A stretch of DNA of 64,000 nt from Sediminicoccus rosea (GTDB lineage Bacteria; Pseudomonadota; Alphaproteobacteria; Acetobacterales; Acetobacteraceae), in NCBI RefSeq assembly GCF_033547095.1, contig NZ_CP137852.1, positions 2,845,501 through 2,909,500 of the forward strand, read 5' to 3'. The notes beneath the pieces are model-generated. The model saw only the letters and a program-made list of their open reading frames with translations, did no database searches and was not told where the DNA came from. Numbering within the stretch: position 1 is the stretch's first letter; each line of letters begins with the position of its first letter. Positions 27,275 through 34,789 of this stretch are shown one piece after another. The position numbers and the translations under genes are program-made.

Positions 27275-27304
27275 TTGAATCTGATTACAGAAGTTCCATA
27301 TCCT
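27275..27304 (+). promoter_or_regulatory. Sigma-70-like promoter for the Bax inhibitor-1 gene
   Basis: TTGAAT (27275-27280) and TATCCT (27299-27304) are separated by 18 bases in an AT-rich island that stands out from the surrounding GC-rich DNA. Each hexamer matches consensus at four positions. The predicted start near 27311 precedes a small GGGGC/GCCCC hairpin (27313-27326) and a strong GGAGGA ribosome site at 27342-27347. Confidence 0.55.
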
Positions 27305-27356
27305 ATCCATCCGGGGCGGAGGCCCCACGTCTCGTCCTTCTGGAGGAACTGAACTC

Positions 27357-28151
27357 ATGGCACTGCAACCCGAATCGCGCTGGACGCAGCCGCTGGGCGG
27401 CCAGCAAGGCTGGGGCCGGACCGCGGGCGTGGACGCCGCCGCGATCGACGCCGGTCTGCGCGCCTATATGCTCCGCGTCTACAACTGGATGGCCTCCGGC
27501 CTGCTGGTGACGGCGATCGTCGCCTATGCGGTGGCCAATACCGGCCTCTCGGAGCTGTTCTACACCGTGGTCCGCACGCCGCGGGGCCTCGCCACCGCGC
27601 CGACGATCCTTGGCTACGTCGCGATGTTCGCGCCGCTCGCCTTCATCCTGGTCCTCTCCTTCGGCATCAACCGGATGAGCAAGACCACCGCGCAGGCCCT
27701 GTTCTGGACCTTCTGCGGCGTGATGGGCGCCAGCATGGCGAACATCTTCGTAATCTACACGGGTGCCTCGATCGCCAGCACCTTCTTCATCACCTCGGCC
27801 ACCTTCGCCTCGATGAGCCTGATCGGCTACACGACGAAGCGGGACCTGACGAAGATGGGCAGCTTCATGCTGATGGGCCTGATCGGCATCATCCTCGCCT
27901 CGCTGGTCAACATCTTCCTGGCCTCCTCGGCGCTGGCCTTCGCCATCTCGGTGCTCGGCGTGATCATCTTCTGCGGTCTCACCGCCTATGACACGCAGCG
28001 CATCAAGAACGACTACATCGAGTATTCCTACGCCGAGGGCACGGATGAAGCCGGCAAGCGCAGCGTGATGGACGCGCTGGGCCTCTACCTGAACTTCATC
28101 AACCTGTTCCAGTTGCTGCTGTCCTTCATGGGCAACCGCAACCAGGGCTGA
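27357..28151 (+). CDS. Bax inhibitor-1 family membrane protein (YccA/YbhL-like)
   Basis: This 264-residue protein has a soluble N-terminus (about 45 residues) and seven hydrophobic spans. The BI-1 signature region includes YNWMASGLLVTAIVAY at span 1, the SMSLIGYTTKRDLTKMGSF segment and the C-terminal GLTAYDTQRIKNDYIEY followed by LYLNFINLFQLLL. Conserved Asp residues of the calcium/proton site lie in this last part. Family members act in membrane proteostasis (YccA binds FtsH) or as calcium leak channels. It has its own promoter, a strong ribosome site and a terminator, so it is monocistronic. Confidence 0.92.
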   Translation: MALQPESRWTQPLGGQQGWGRTAGVDAAAIDAGLRAYMLRVYNWMASGLLVTAIVAYAVANTGLSELFYTVVRTPRGLATAPTILGYVAMFAPLAFILVLSFGINRMSKTTAQALFWTFCGVMGASMANIFVIYTGASIASTFFITSATFASMSLIGYTTKRDLTKMGSFMLMGLIGIILASLVNIFLASSALAFAISVLGVIIFCGLTAYDTQRIKNDYIEYSYAEGTDEAGKRSVMDALGLYLNFINLFQLLLSFMGNRNQG

Positions 28152-28179
28152 GCCTCGGCCACAAGGCCCAGGACATGGG

Positions 28180-28210
28180 AAACCCGGCGGAGCGATCCGC
28201 CGGGTTTTTT
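28180..28210 (+). terminator. Rho-independent terminator after the Bax inhibitor-1 gene
   Basis: AACCCGGCGGA (28181-28191) and TCCGCCGGGTT (28196-28206) form an 11-base perfect stem around a GCGA loop and run into TTTTTT (28205-28210). It begins about 30 bases after the stop codon. The opposite strand lacks an equally long T-run, so it mainly serves the plus-strand gene. Confidence 0.93.
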
Positions 28211-28226
28211 CATGTGCGCGGCGCGC

Positions 28227-28556
28227 TCAGTGCGGCGTGGCATGGGAGAAGAGGTTGATGACGGCGACACCTGCCACGATCAGCCCGATGCCGAGCACCG
28301 CCGGCAGGTCGAGCGCCTGGCCGAACCACAGCCAGCCTGCGGTCGAGATCAGCACGATCCCGATGCCCGACCAGATGGCATAGGCGATCCCCATCGGGAT
28401 GGCGGTGAGCGTGAGCGACAGGAAATAGAAGGCGACGCCGTAGCCCAGGACCACCACGGCGGAAGGCAGCGGCAGGGTGAAGCCCTGCGAGGCGCGCAGC
28501 GCCAGCGTGCCCGCCACCTCGGCCAGGATGGCGACCAGCAGGTAGAGCCAGTTCAT
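28227..28556 (-). CDS. Small multidrug resistance (SMR) family transporter
   Basis: This 109-residue protein has four membrane spans and the essential membrane glutamate in span 1 (AILAEVAGTLALR, Glu13). The YAIWSGIGIVLIS stretch in span 3 is the EmrE/SugE signature. SMR proteins are proton-coupled dimers exporting cationic drugs, guanidinium or polyamines. GAGGA lies seven bases before its ATG, which is 25 bases after the copZ stop, so it probably belongs to the copA-cueR-copZ transcript. The sequence does not decide between EmrE-type and guanidinium-exporter (SugE/Gdx) type. Confidence 0.88.
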   Translation of the reverse strand: MNWLYLLVAILAEVAGTLALRASQGFTLPLPSAVVVLGYGVAFYFLSLTLTAIPMGIAYAIWSGIGIVLISTAGWLWFGQALDLPAVLGIGLIVAGVAVINLFSHATPH

Positions 28557-28581
28557 GATGGCGTCCTCGTCGCGGCGCGGC

Positions 28582-28794
28582 TCAGTCCCGCGTGCAGGGC
28601 AGGACCTTGTAGCCCTCGCTTTCGATGGCCTGGATCGCGCTTGCGCGGTCCAGCATCGTCTCGGCGCTCACCAGGCCCTCGGCGAGGTCCACCTGCACCC
28701 GGGCATGCGCATCCCGCGCCTGGATGGCCTTGGTCACCGTCTGCACGCAATGGCCGCAGCTCATGCCGCTGACCTTCATCTCAAGCACTGGCAT
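28582..28794 (-). CDS. copZ: CopZ-like copper chaperone (HMA domain)
   Basis: This 70-residue single HMA domain has the Cu(I) motif GMSCGHC at residues 10-16 and the usual beta-alpha-beta pattern ending EGYKVLPC. A further Cys near the C-terminus (LPCTRD) is an extra feature. CopZ carries Cu(I) in the cytoplasm to the P-type ATPase and to the regulator. Its start lies 14 bases inside the cueR 3' end, so it is translationally coupled. Length is normal for the family. Confidence 0.9.
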   Translation of the reverse strand: MPVLEMKVSGMSCGHCVQTVTKAIQARDAHARVQVDLAEGLVSAETMLDRASAIQAIESEGYKVLPCTRD

Positions 28795-29182
28795 CGACCT
28801 TCCCCTCCATATGGTCGAGGATCGGGCATTCCGGCCGCGCATTGCCTTGGCAGGACTGCGCCAGATGCCTGAGCGAATCCGCCACGGCCTTGAGCGAGCG
28901 CGCCTTCTCCTCCAGCGCATCAACGTGGCCGAGCGCAATTCGGCGCACCTCGGCCGATTGCCGCCCGTCATTCTGCCAGAGCGCCAGCAGCCGCTTCACC
29001 TCGGAGAGCGGGAAGGCCAGGTCCCGCGCATGGCGGATGAAGCGGAGCACGGCGACGTTCTGCTCGGTGTAGGCGCGGTAGTTGTTGGCGCGCCTGAGCG
29101 GCGTGATCAGGCCGAGCGTCTCGTAATGCCGGATCATCTTGGCACTGACACCGCTCGCCGCGGCCGCTTCGCCGATGTTCAT
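28781..29182 (-). CDS. cueR: CueR/HmrR, MerR-family copper-responsive activator
   Basis: This 133-residue MerR-type regulator has an N-terminal winged helix (NIGEAAAASGVSAKMIRHYETLGLI), a dimerisation helix and the metal-binding loop CQGNARPECP with Cys111 and Cys119, matching the two Cu(I) ligands of CueR. It binds between spaced -35 and -10 elements and twists promoter DNA when Cu(I) is bound. Unusually it lies inside the operon, between copA and copZ, with overlaps on both sides, so it would induce its own synthesis from the copA promoter. Confidence 0.92.
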   Translation of the reverse strand: MNIGEAAAASGVSAKMIRHYETLGLITPLRRANNYRAYTEQNVAVLRFIRHARDLAFPLSEVKRLLALWQNDGRQSAEVRRIALGHVDALEEKARSLKAVADSLRHLAQSCQGNARPECPILDHMEGKVDASA

Positions 29183-31542
29183 TTGCTTTTCTCCCTCAAT
29201 TGGCCCGTTGGGCGCCAGCGCGCCAGCAACAGGGCATTGCCGAGCACCGACACGGAGGAGGCCGCCATGGCCGCTCCCGCCAAGGCCGGTGACAATCCAC
29301 CCAGCGCCGCCAGCGGCAGGCCCGCGGCGTTGTAGGCAAAGGCCCAGAACAGGTTCTGCCGGATCTTGCCGCGCGTGCGCCGCATCAGCTCGAGCGCCTG
29401 CGGCACCAGCGCCGGGTCGCCGCGCAGCAGCGTGACGCCCGCGGCCGCCATCGCCGCATCCGTGCCAGTTCCCATGGCGATCCCGAGATCGGCCGCGGCC
29501 AGTGCCGGCGCGTCATTCACGCCGTCCCCCACCATCGCCACCCGCTCGCCCGCGCTGCGCCAGGCGGCGATGCGGGCGGATTTGTCGGCCGGCAGCAATC
29601 CGGCCTCGATCTCGGCCAGGCCAAGCCGCGCGCCCAGCGCCTCGGCCGCCGCCGGGCTGTCGCCCGAGAGGACGGTGACGCTGAGGCCCATGCCCTTCAG
29701 CGCGGCCACCGCCTCGGCGGAATGCGGCTTCACCGCATCTTCGAAGGCCAGCAGGGCGAGGACCTGCCCCTCCTCCAGCAGCCAGGCCAGCGTCCGCCCC
29801 TGTGAGGATTCCGCCTGGGCCGCCGCCGCCAGATAGGCATCGGGCGTGGCGCCCGACTCGCCCAGCATGCGGGGCGAGCCGAGGCTGAGCGCCCGCCCTT
29901 CCACCTCGCCCCGCACGCCACGCCCGGGCAGGGCGCGGAAGGCGGCGACCGGCGGCGGGGGCGCGCGGTGGGCCGAGCCATAGGCGGTCAGCACGGCGCG
30001 GGCCAACGGATGCTCGCTGCCCGCCTGGAGCGCTGCAGCCAGGCGCAGCGCGCCAGCCTCCATCTCGTAGAGCGCGGCCAGCACCGGCTTGCCCTCGGTC
30101 AGCGTGCCCGTCTTGTCGAAGGCGACGCGGGTGATGCCGGCTGCGCGCTCGATCGCCTCGGCGTCACGGACCAGGATGCCGGCGCGGGCCGCCGCCCCGG
30201 TCCCGGCCATGATGGCGGCGGGCGTGGCGAGGCCGAGCGCGCAGGGGCAGGCGATGACCAGCACTGCCACCGCATGCATGATCGCGGCCTCCAGCCCCGC
30301 GCCGGCGAGCCACCAGCCGAGGAAACTCAGCAGCGCGATGCCGATCACCACCGGCACGAAGACGGCCGAGATGCGGTCCACCAGCTTCTGGATGGGCGCC
30401 CTGCTGGCCTGTGCGGCGGAGACCAGGGCCGCGACACGCGCCAGCACCGTCTCCTCGCCGATGGCCGTCACCCGCATGACCAGGCGACCGTCCAGCACCA
30501 CCGTGCCGGTGGAAAGCGCCGATCCGGGCGCCTTGGCGACGGCTTGGCTCTCGCCGGTGAGGGCGCTCTCATCGAGGCCGGCCTCGCCCTCCGTCACCAC
30601 GCCATCGGCCGGCACGCGCTCGCCTGGGCGGATGACGACGAGGTCGTCCAGCTTGAGCAGCGCCGCCGGCACCTCCCGCTCCTGCCCGGCCTCGAGCCGC
30701 ATGGCGGTTCGGGGCTTGAGATCGAGCAGCGCGCGGATGGCGCCCGCCGTCGCCTGCTTGGCGCGCGATTCCAGGTGCTTGCCCAGCAGCACGAAGAAGA
30801 TGACGAGGGCCGAACCCTCGAAATAGAGATGGTGATGGCCGCCCCGCAGCTGCCAGACCGAGAGCGCATAGGCGGCGCTGGTGCCGAGGGCCACCAACAG
30901 GTCCATATTGCCGGTGCGCGCCCGCAGCGCGCCCAGCGCGCCGCGGTAGAAGCGGGCGCCCAGCACGAATTGCAGCGGCGTCGCGAGCGCCAGCTGCCAC
31001 CAGCCGCCGGGCATCCAGTCCCGCCCCACCGCCATGCCGAGCATGCCGATCAGGAAGGGCGCCGCCAGCAGCCCCGCCGCCAGGAGCTCGACCTTGTCGC
31101 GCGGAAAGCGTGCCTCCGTGCTTTGCCCGGCCACGGCGTAGCCGGCCCGGCCCAGCGCCGCCTCCAGCGAATCGATGGACGTCCCTGCCAGCACCTGCAG
31201 GGTCGCGCGCTCGCTGGCCAGGTTCACGGCGACCGCCAGCACCCCCGGCACCGCCTGAAGCGCCCGTTCCACACGCCCCACGCAGGAGGCGCAGCTCATT
31301 CCCGTCACCTGCAGCTCGAGCACCTGCTCCCGCAGCGCGTAGCCCGCGCCGCGCAAGGCCGCGTCCAGCGCGGGGAGTTCCGCGCTGCCCACCACCTCGG
31401 CCGATTCGGTGGCGAGGTTCACCTGCACCCCGGCGACGCCGGGCACCCCCTCCAGCGCGCGGGCTACGCGGCCGGTGCAGGAGGCGCAGCTCATGCCCGC
31501 GATGGGCAGGGTGAGGCGCGGGAGGGGTGTGTGACGGTCCAT
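29179..31542 (-). CDS. copA: CopA, Cu(I)-exporting P1B-type ATPase with two HMA domains
   Basis: The product has about 787 residues. Two N-terminal HMA domains each carry GMSCASC (about residues 18-23 and 83-88). Further hallmarks are the TGES actuator loop (near 330), the membrane copper motif CPC (near 434), the phosphorylated Asp in DKTGT (near 477), the HP motif in SEHPLARAV and VGDGVNDAPAL. It pumps Cu(I) from cytoplasm to periplasm. Start 31542 is preferred over 31545 because GGAG is then better spaced. It heads copA-cueR-copZ-SMR and is divergent from a secreted protease gene. Confidence 0.95.
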   Translation of the reverse strand: MDRHTPLPRLTLPIAGMSCASCTGRVARALEGVPGVAGVQVNLATESAEVVGSAELPALDAALRGAGYALREQVLELQVTGMSCASCVGRVERALQAVPGVLAVAVNLASERATLQVLAGTSIDSLEAALGRAGYAVAGQSTEARFPRDKVELLAAGLLAAPFLIGMLGMAVGRDWMPGGWWQLALATPLQFVLGARFYRGALGALRARTGNMDLLVALGTSAAYALSVWQLRGGHHHLYFEGSALVIFFVLLGKHLESRAKQATAGAIRALLDLKPRTAMRLEAGQEREVPAALLKLDDLVVIRPGERVPADGVVTEGEAGLDESALTGESQAVAKAPGSALSTGTVVLDGRLVMRVTAIGEETVLARVAALVSAAQASRAPIQKLVDRISAVFVPVVIGIALLSFLGWWLAGAGLEAAIMHAVAVLVIACPCALGLATPAAIMAGTGAAARAGILVRDAEAIERAAGITRVAFDKTGTLTEGKPVLAALYEMEAGALRLAAALQAGSEHPLARAVLTAYGSAHRAPPPPVAAFRALPGRGVRGEVEGRALSLGSPRMLGESGATPDAYLAAAAQAESSQGRTLAWLLEEGQVLALLAFEDAVKPHSAEAVAALKGMGLSVTVLSGDSPAAAEALGARLGLAEIEAGLLPADKSARIAAWRSAGERVAMVGDGVNDAPALAAADLGIAMGTGTDAAMAAAGVTLLRGDPALVPQALELMRRTRGKIRQNLFWAFAYNAAGLPLAALGGLSPALAGAAMAASSVSVLGNALLLARWRPTGQLREKSK

Positions 31543-31561
31543 CATGACTCCGAGGTGGCGA

Positions 31562-31582
31562 TTGCCATCGTGGCAGGGTCAA
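31562..31582 (-). promoter_or_regulatory. Candidate CueR/HmrR operator of copA
   Basis: On the minus strand TTGACC (31582-31577) is followed by the imperfect dyad CTGCCA-CGA-TGGCAA. This resembles MerR-family copper operators, in which such a dyad fills an overlong spacer. The -10 at the expected 19-base spacing is poor (CACCTC), and it would put the start of transcription at or next to the ATG. Site assignment is therefore tentative. Confidence 0.4.
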
Positions 31583-31594
31583 GGGGAACAGACC

Positions 31595-31608
31595 TTGCGC
31601 TGGCGCAA
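31595..31608. promoter_or_regulatory. Perfect palindrome TTGCGC-TG-GCGCAA in the copA/protease divergent region
   Basis: A 6+2+6 base perfect inverted repeat lies between copA and the divergent trypsin-like protease gene, 24 bases before the protease start. It could be an operator for either direction. It is not explained by the adjacent CueR-like site. Confidence 0.3.
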
Positions 31609-31631
31609 ACAGCTAGGCACATGCGCGAATC

Positions 31632-32723
31632 ATGCGCATCGCCATCATCCCCCTCGCCTCCCTCCTGGCGCTGGCCGCCCCGGCGCCAGGGATCATCGCC
31701 CCCGCCTGGGCCCAGAACGCGGCGGAGCCGTCCGGGTTCCGGGTGGTGAACCGCACGGGCACCGATGCCACGGCACTGCATGCCGTGCGCAGCCCGCGCG
31801 GCGGCCAGGGCGACTGGGGCGGCAACCTGCTGCGTCCCGACCGGCCGCTGACCGAGGGCGGCGGCTTCCGGGTGAACCCCGCGGCCGATGCCGGCTGCCG
31901 CTTCGACCTCCGCCTCGTCCTGAACGACGGGCGGGAGGCGGTGCTGCGGGACCAGGACATCTGCGTGAACCGCAACATCGACCTGGCCAACGCCACCCGC
32001 CCAGCCGCGCCCACGCCGCCGCGCCCCCTGCCCATGGCTGGCCCGGCAAGCCGCGAGACGCCGCTCGCGCAGCCCAACCAGCAAGCGCGCCAGGTCTCGA
32101 CCGGCACGGGCTTCCTCGTCGCGAATGAGCGCGTGATGACGAATCACCACGTCATCGACAATTGCAACCGCGTCCTGCTCCGCACCCCTTCGGGCCATTG
32201 GCTGGCGGCGGCCCCGCCCGCGCGCATGGACGCGCAGCTCGACGTGGCGCTGCTGAACGTGCCGGGCCTGGTCGGCCCGGCACTGGCCTTCCGCAGCGGG
32301 CCGGCCGTGCGCCGTGGCGAGGGCGTCGTGGCCTACGGCTTCCCCCTGGCCGGGCTGCTCAGCTCCGACCCCAAGCTCACGCGGGGCGAGGTGAACGGGT
32401 TGCGCGGTATCGGCGACAACCCGAACCAGTACCAGATCAGCGCCGAGGTGCAGCCGGGCAATTCGGGCGGGCCGCTCGTGGACATGCAGGGCCATGTGGT
32501 CGGCGTCGTTGTCTCGAAGCTCAACGCCCAGGCCGTCAGCCGCCGCACGGGCGACATCGCGCAGAACGTGAACTTCGCCATCCAGGGCCAGGCCGCACTC
32601 GCCTTCGCGCGCCGCGCGGGCGTCGAGCCGCGCCTCGCCGAGAGCAGCGGCCCGGACCGCGCCACGGCGGATGTCGGTGAGATCGCGCATCGCAGCACGC
32701 TGTTCATCCGCTGCGAGAAATAA
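31632..32723 (+). CDS. Secreted trypsin-like serine protease
   Basis: This 363-residue protein has a signal peptide (MRIAIIPLASLLALAAPAPG onward), a beta-rich N-terminal region of about 120 residues with two Cys (89 and 111), a Pro-rich linker and a trypsin-like domain. The catalytic triad is visible: His173 (TNHHVID), Asp204 (QLDVALL) and Ser278 (QPGNSGGPL). No PDZ domain follows, so it is not a DegP-type protease. The N-terminal domain may bind a substrate or cell-wall component. It is divergent from copA and separated by 63 bases from the next operon. Confidence 0.87.
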   Translation: MRIAIIPLASLLALAAPAPGIIAPAWAQNAAEPSGFRVVNRTGTDATALHAVRSPRGGQGDWGGNLLRPDRPLTEGGGFRVNPAADAGCRFDLRLVLNDGREAVLRDQDICVNRNIDLANATRPAAPTPPRPLPMAGPASRETPLAQPNQQARQVSTGTGFLVANERVMTNHHVIDNCNRVLLRTPSGHWLAAAPPARMDAQLDVALLNVPGLVGPALAFRSGPAVRRGEGVVAYGFPLAGLLSSDPKLTRGEVNGLRGIGDNPNQYQISAEVQPGNSGGPLVDMQGHVVGVVVSKLNAQAVSRRTGDIAQNVNFAIQGQAALAFARRAGVEPRLAESSGPDRATADVGEIAHRSTLFIRCEK

Positions 32724-32786
32724 GGCCCCCTCGCGGAGAGGCGCGGGCTTGGCTAGTCTCTGCCCAACCCCGAGGGAGACTTCCGC

Positions 32787-33824
32787 ATGCAACGCCGTGT
32801 CCTGCTCGCCGCCCCCGCACTGGCCGCGCCGCTGATCCCGGTGCAGGCCCAGGCGCAAGCCGCGCGCATCGTCACCGAGGAATTCATGGTGCCGGCCAGC
32901 GATGCCGGCATCGAGCTCTTCGTCCGCAACAAGCGGCCGGAGAGCATGACGAGCTTCACACCCGGCCGCACCATCATCATGGTGCATGGCGCGACCTATC
33001 CCGCACACACCGCCTTTGACCTGCCGCTCGGCGGCCTTTCCTGGATGGATTACATCGCGAGCCGCGGCTTCGACGTGTGGTGCATGGATATCCGCGGCTA
33101 TGGCCGCAGCACCCGCCCGCCCGAGATGTCCCAGCCGCCCGAGGCCAATCCGCCGCTGGTGCGCGGCGTGACGGCGGTCGCCGACATCCTGAGCGTCTCC
33201 AACTTCGTGCGCGGCCGCCGCTCCATCCCGAAATGCGTGCATTTCGGCTATTCCTGGGGCACCGCCCTGATGGGCCGCTTCGCCGCCGACAATCCGGCCG
33301 TGGTGGAGCGCCTCGTGCTCTACGCGCCGATCTGGAACCGGCAGACGCCTTCGCTGGTGGACCAGGGCGGGACCATCGGCGCCTATCGCTTCGTCACGCA
33401 GGAGCAGGCGCGCGCCCGGCGTGGCGCCGGTGTGCCCGAGGCGCATCGCGCCGGCCTCGTGCCGCCCGGCTGGTTCGAGCATTGGGCGGGTGTGACCTGG
33501 GCGACCGACCCCGAGGGGCTACGCCGCAACCCGCCCGCGCTGCGCGCGCCGAACGGCGTGGTGGCGGATGGCCGCGAATACTGGTCCGCCGGGCGCCCCT
33601 ATTACGACCCCGCCAAGATCACCGCCCCCACCCTGCTGGTGCTGGGCGAATGGGACCAGGACACGCCGCCCTACATGGCGCAGACGCTGTTCCCGTTGCT
33701 CACCGCCTCGCCCGGCAAGCGCCTCGTCATCCTGGGCGAGGGCACGCATGGCATGTGGATGGAGCGCAACCGTGGCGCGCTGTTCCAGGCCGTCCAGGTC
33801 TTTCTTGAGGAAGCCGCCGCATGA
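32787..33824 (+). CDS. Secreted alpha/beta hydrolase
   Basis: This 345-residue alpha/beta-hydrolase has a signal-like N-terminus (QRRVLLAAPALAAPLIPVQA). The oxyanion region is MVHGATYPAHTAF, the nucleophile elbow is GYSWGTALMG, the acidic residue lies in LGEWDQDTPP and the catalytic His in EGTHGMWME. It probably hydrolyses an ester or amide in the periplasm, as the first step for the operon's substrate. ATGA overlap links it to the D-2-hydroxyacid dehydrogenase gene. GAGGGAGA about ten bases before the ATG is a good ribosome site, consistent with the first gene of an operon. Confidence 0.85.
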   Translation: MQRRVLLAAPALAAPLIPVQAQAQAARIVTEEFMVPASDAGIELFVRNKRPESMTSFTPGRTIIMVHGATYPAHTAFDLPLGGLSWMDYIASRGFDVWCMDIRGYGRSTRPPEMSQPPEANPPLVRGVTAVADILSVSNFVRGRRSIPKCVHFGYSWGTALMGRFAADNPAVVERLVLYAPIWNRQTPSLVDQGGTIGAYRFVTQEQARARRGAGVPEAHRAGLVPPGWFEHWAGVTWATDPEGLRRNPPALRAPNGVVADGREYWSAGRPYYDPAKITAPTLLVLGEWDQDTPPYMAQTLFPLLTASPGKRLVILGEGTHGMWMERNRGALFQAVQVFLEEAAA

Positions 33825-34789
33825 GCCAGTTCCCTGCCAACCCGACCATCTGCTTCGCGCATGTGGCCTATCGCTGCGCCGACCGCTTTGCCGCGCGCGG
33901 CGCGCCCTATCCGCATTTCGAGGTGCGCAGCCTGGACGAACTTCAGGCCCGCATCCCCGAGGCGGATGTGCTGGTGGTCAGCGGCTTCTGGCGCAACACG
34001 CTGCCCACGCTCACCAAGCGGCTGAAATTCGTGCAGTCGCTCTCGGCCGGCACCGATCAGTATGACCGCCCGACCTTCAAGGAGCACGGCATCGCGCTGG
34101 CCTCGGCCGCCGGCGGCAATGCGGCGGCGGTGAGCGAGCATGCGGTGAGCCTGATGCTCGGCATCACGCGCAAGCTCTTCATTGCGCGCGATGACCAGCA
34201 CAAGAAGTTCTGGTCCGGCATGAAGGGCGACTTCACGCAGCGCGAGGACGAGTTGAACGGCAAGACGGCGATCGTCGTCGGCATGGGCGCCATCGGCAAG
34301 CGGGTGATCCGCGTGCTCAAGGCGCTCGACATGACGGTGATCGGCGTGCGCGCCAACCCGGCCTCTGGCGCGGAAGGCGCGGATGAGGTGCACGGCACCG
34401 CGGCGCTGCCGCTGATCCTGCCGCGCGCCGATTTCGTGGTGCTGGTCTGCCCGCTGACGGCGGAGACGACGGGGCTGATCAACGGCGCTGCGCTCGCCGC
34501 CATGAAGCCCACCGCCTACCTCATCAACTGCGCGCGCGGGAAGGTGGCCGATGAGGAGGCGCTGATTGCCGCTCTCAGGAACGGCACCATCCGCGGCGCC
34601 GGCCTCGACGTGATGGCGACCGAGCCGCTGCCGCCGGAATCCCCGCTCTGGACGCTGCCCAACGCCTTCCTCACGCCGCACACGGCGGGCGAGACCTGCG
34701 CCTACGAGGACAATGTGCTGGACCTGATGATGGAGAACATCAAGCGCCTCCAGGCCGGCCGCAGCGACCTCGTGAACCGGGTCGTCTGA
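33821..34789 (+). CDS. D-isomer-specific 2-hydroxyacid dehydrogenase
   Basis: The product has 322 residues. It has the NAD(P)-binding motif GMGAIGKRVIRVL in the middle and the catalytic residues Arg in NCARGKVADEEAL, Glu in MATEPLPPESPLW and His in LTPHTAGE. It interconverts a D-2-hydroxy acid and a 2-keto acid in the cytoplasm. The Rossmann fingerprint does not tell me whether NADH or NADPH is used. The next gene starts immediately after the stop, so it is embedded in a catabolic operon. Confidence 0.88.
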   Translation: MSQFPANPTICFAHVAYRCADRFAARGAPYPHFEVRSLDELQARIPEADVLVVSGFWRNTLPTLTKRLKFVQSLSAGTDQYDRPTFKEHGIALASAAGGNAAAVSEHAVSLMLGITRKLFIARDDQHKKFWSGMKGDFTQREDELNGKTAIVVGMGAIGKRVIRVLKALDMTVIGVRANPASGAEGADEVHGTAALPLILPRADFVVLVCPLTAETTGLINGAALAAMKPTAYLINCARGKVADEEALIAALRNGTIRGAGLDVMATEPLPPESPLWTLPNAFLTPHTAGETCAYEDNVLDLMMENIKRLQAGRSDLVNRVV

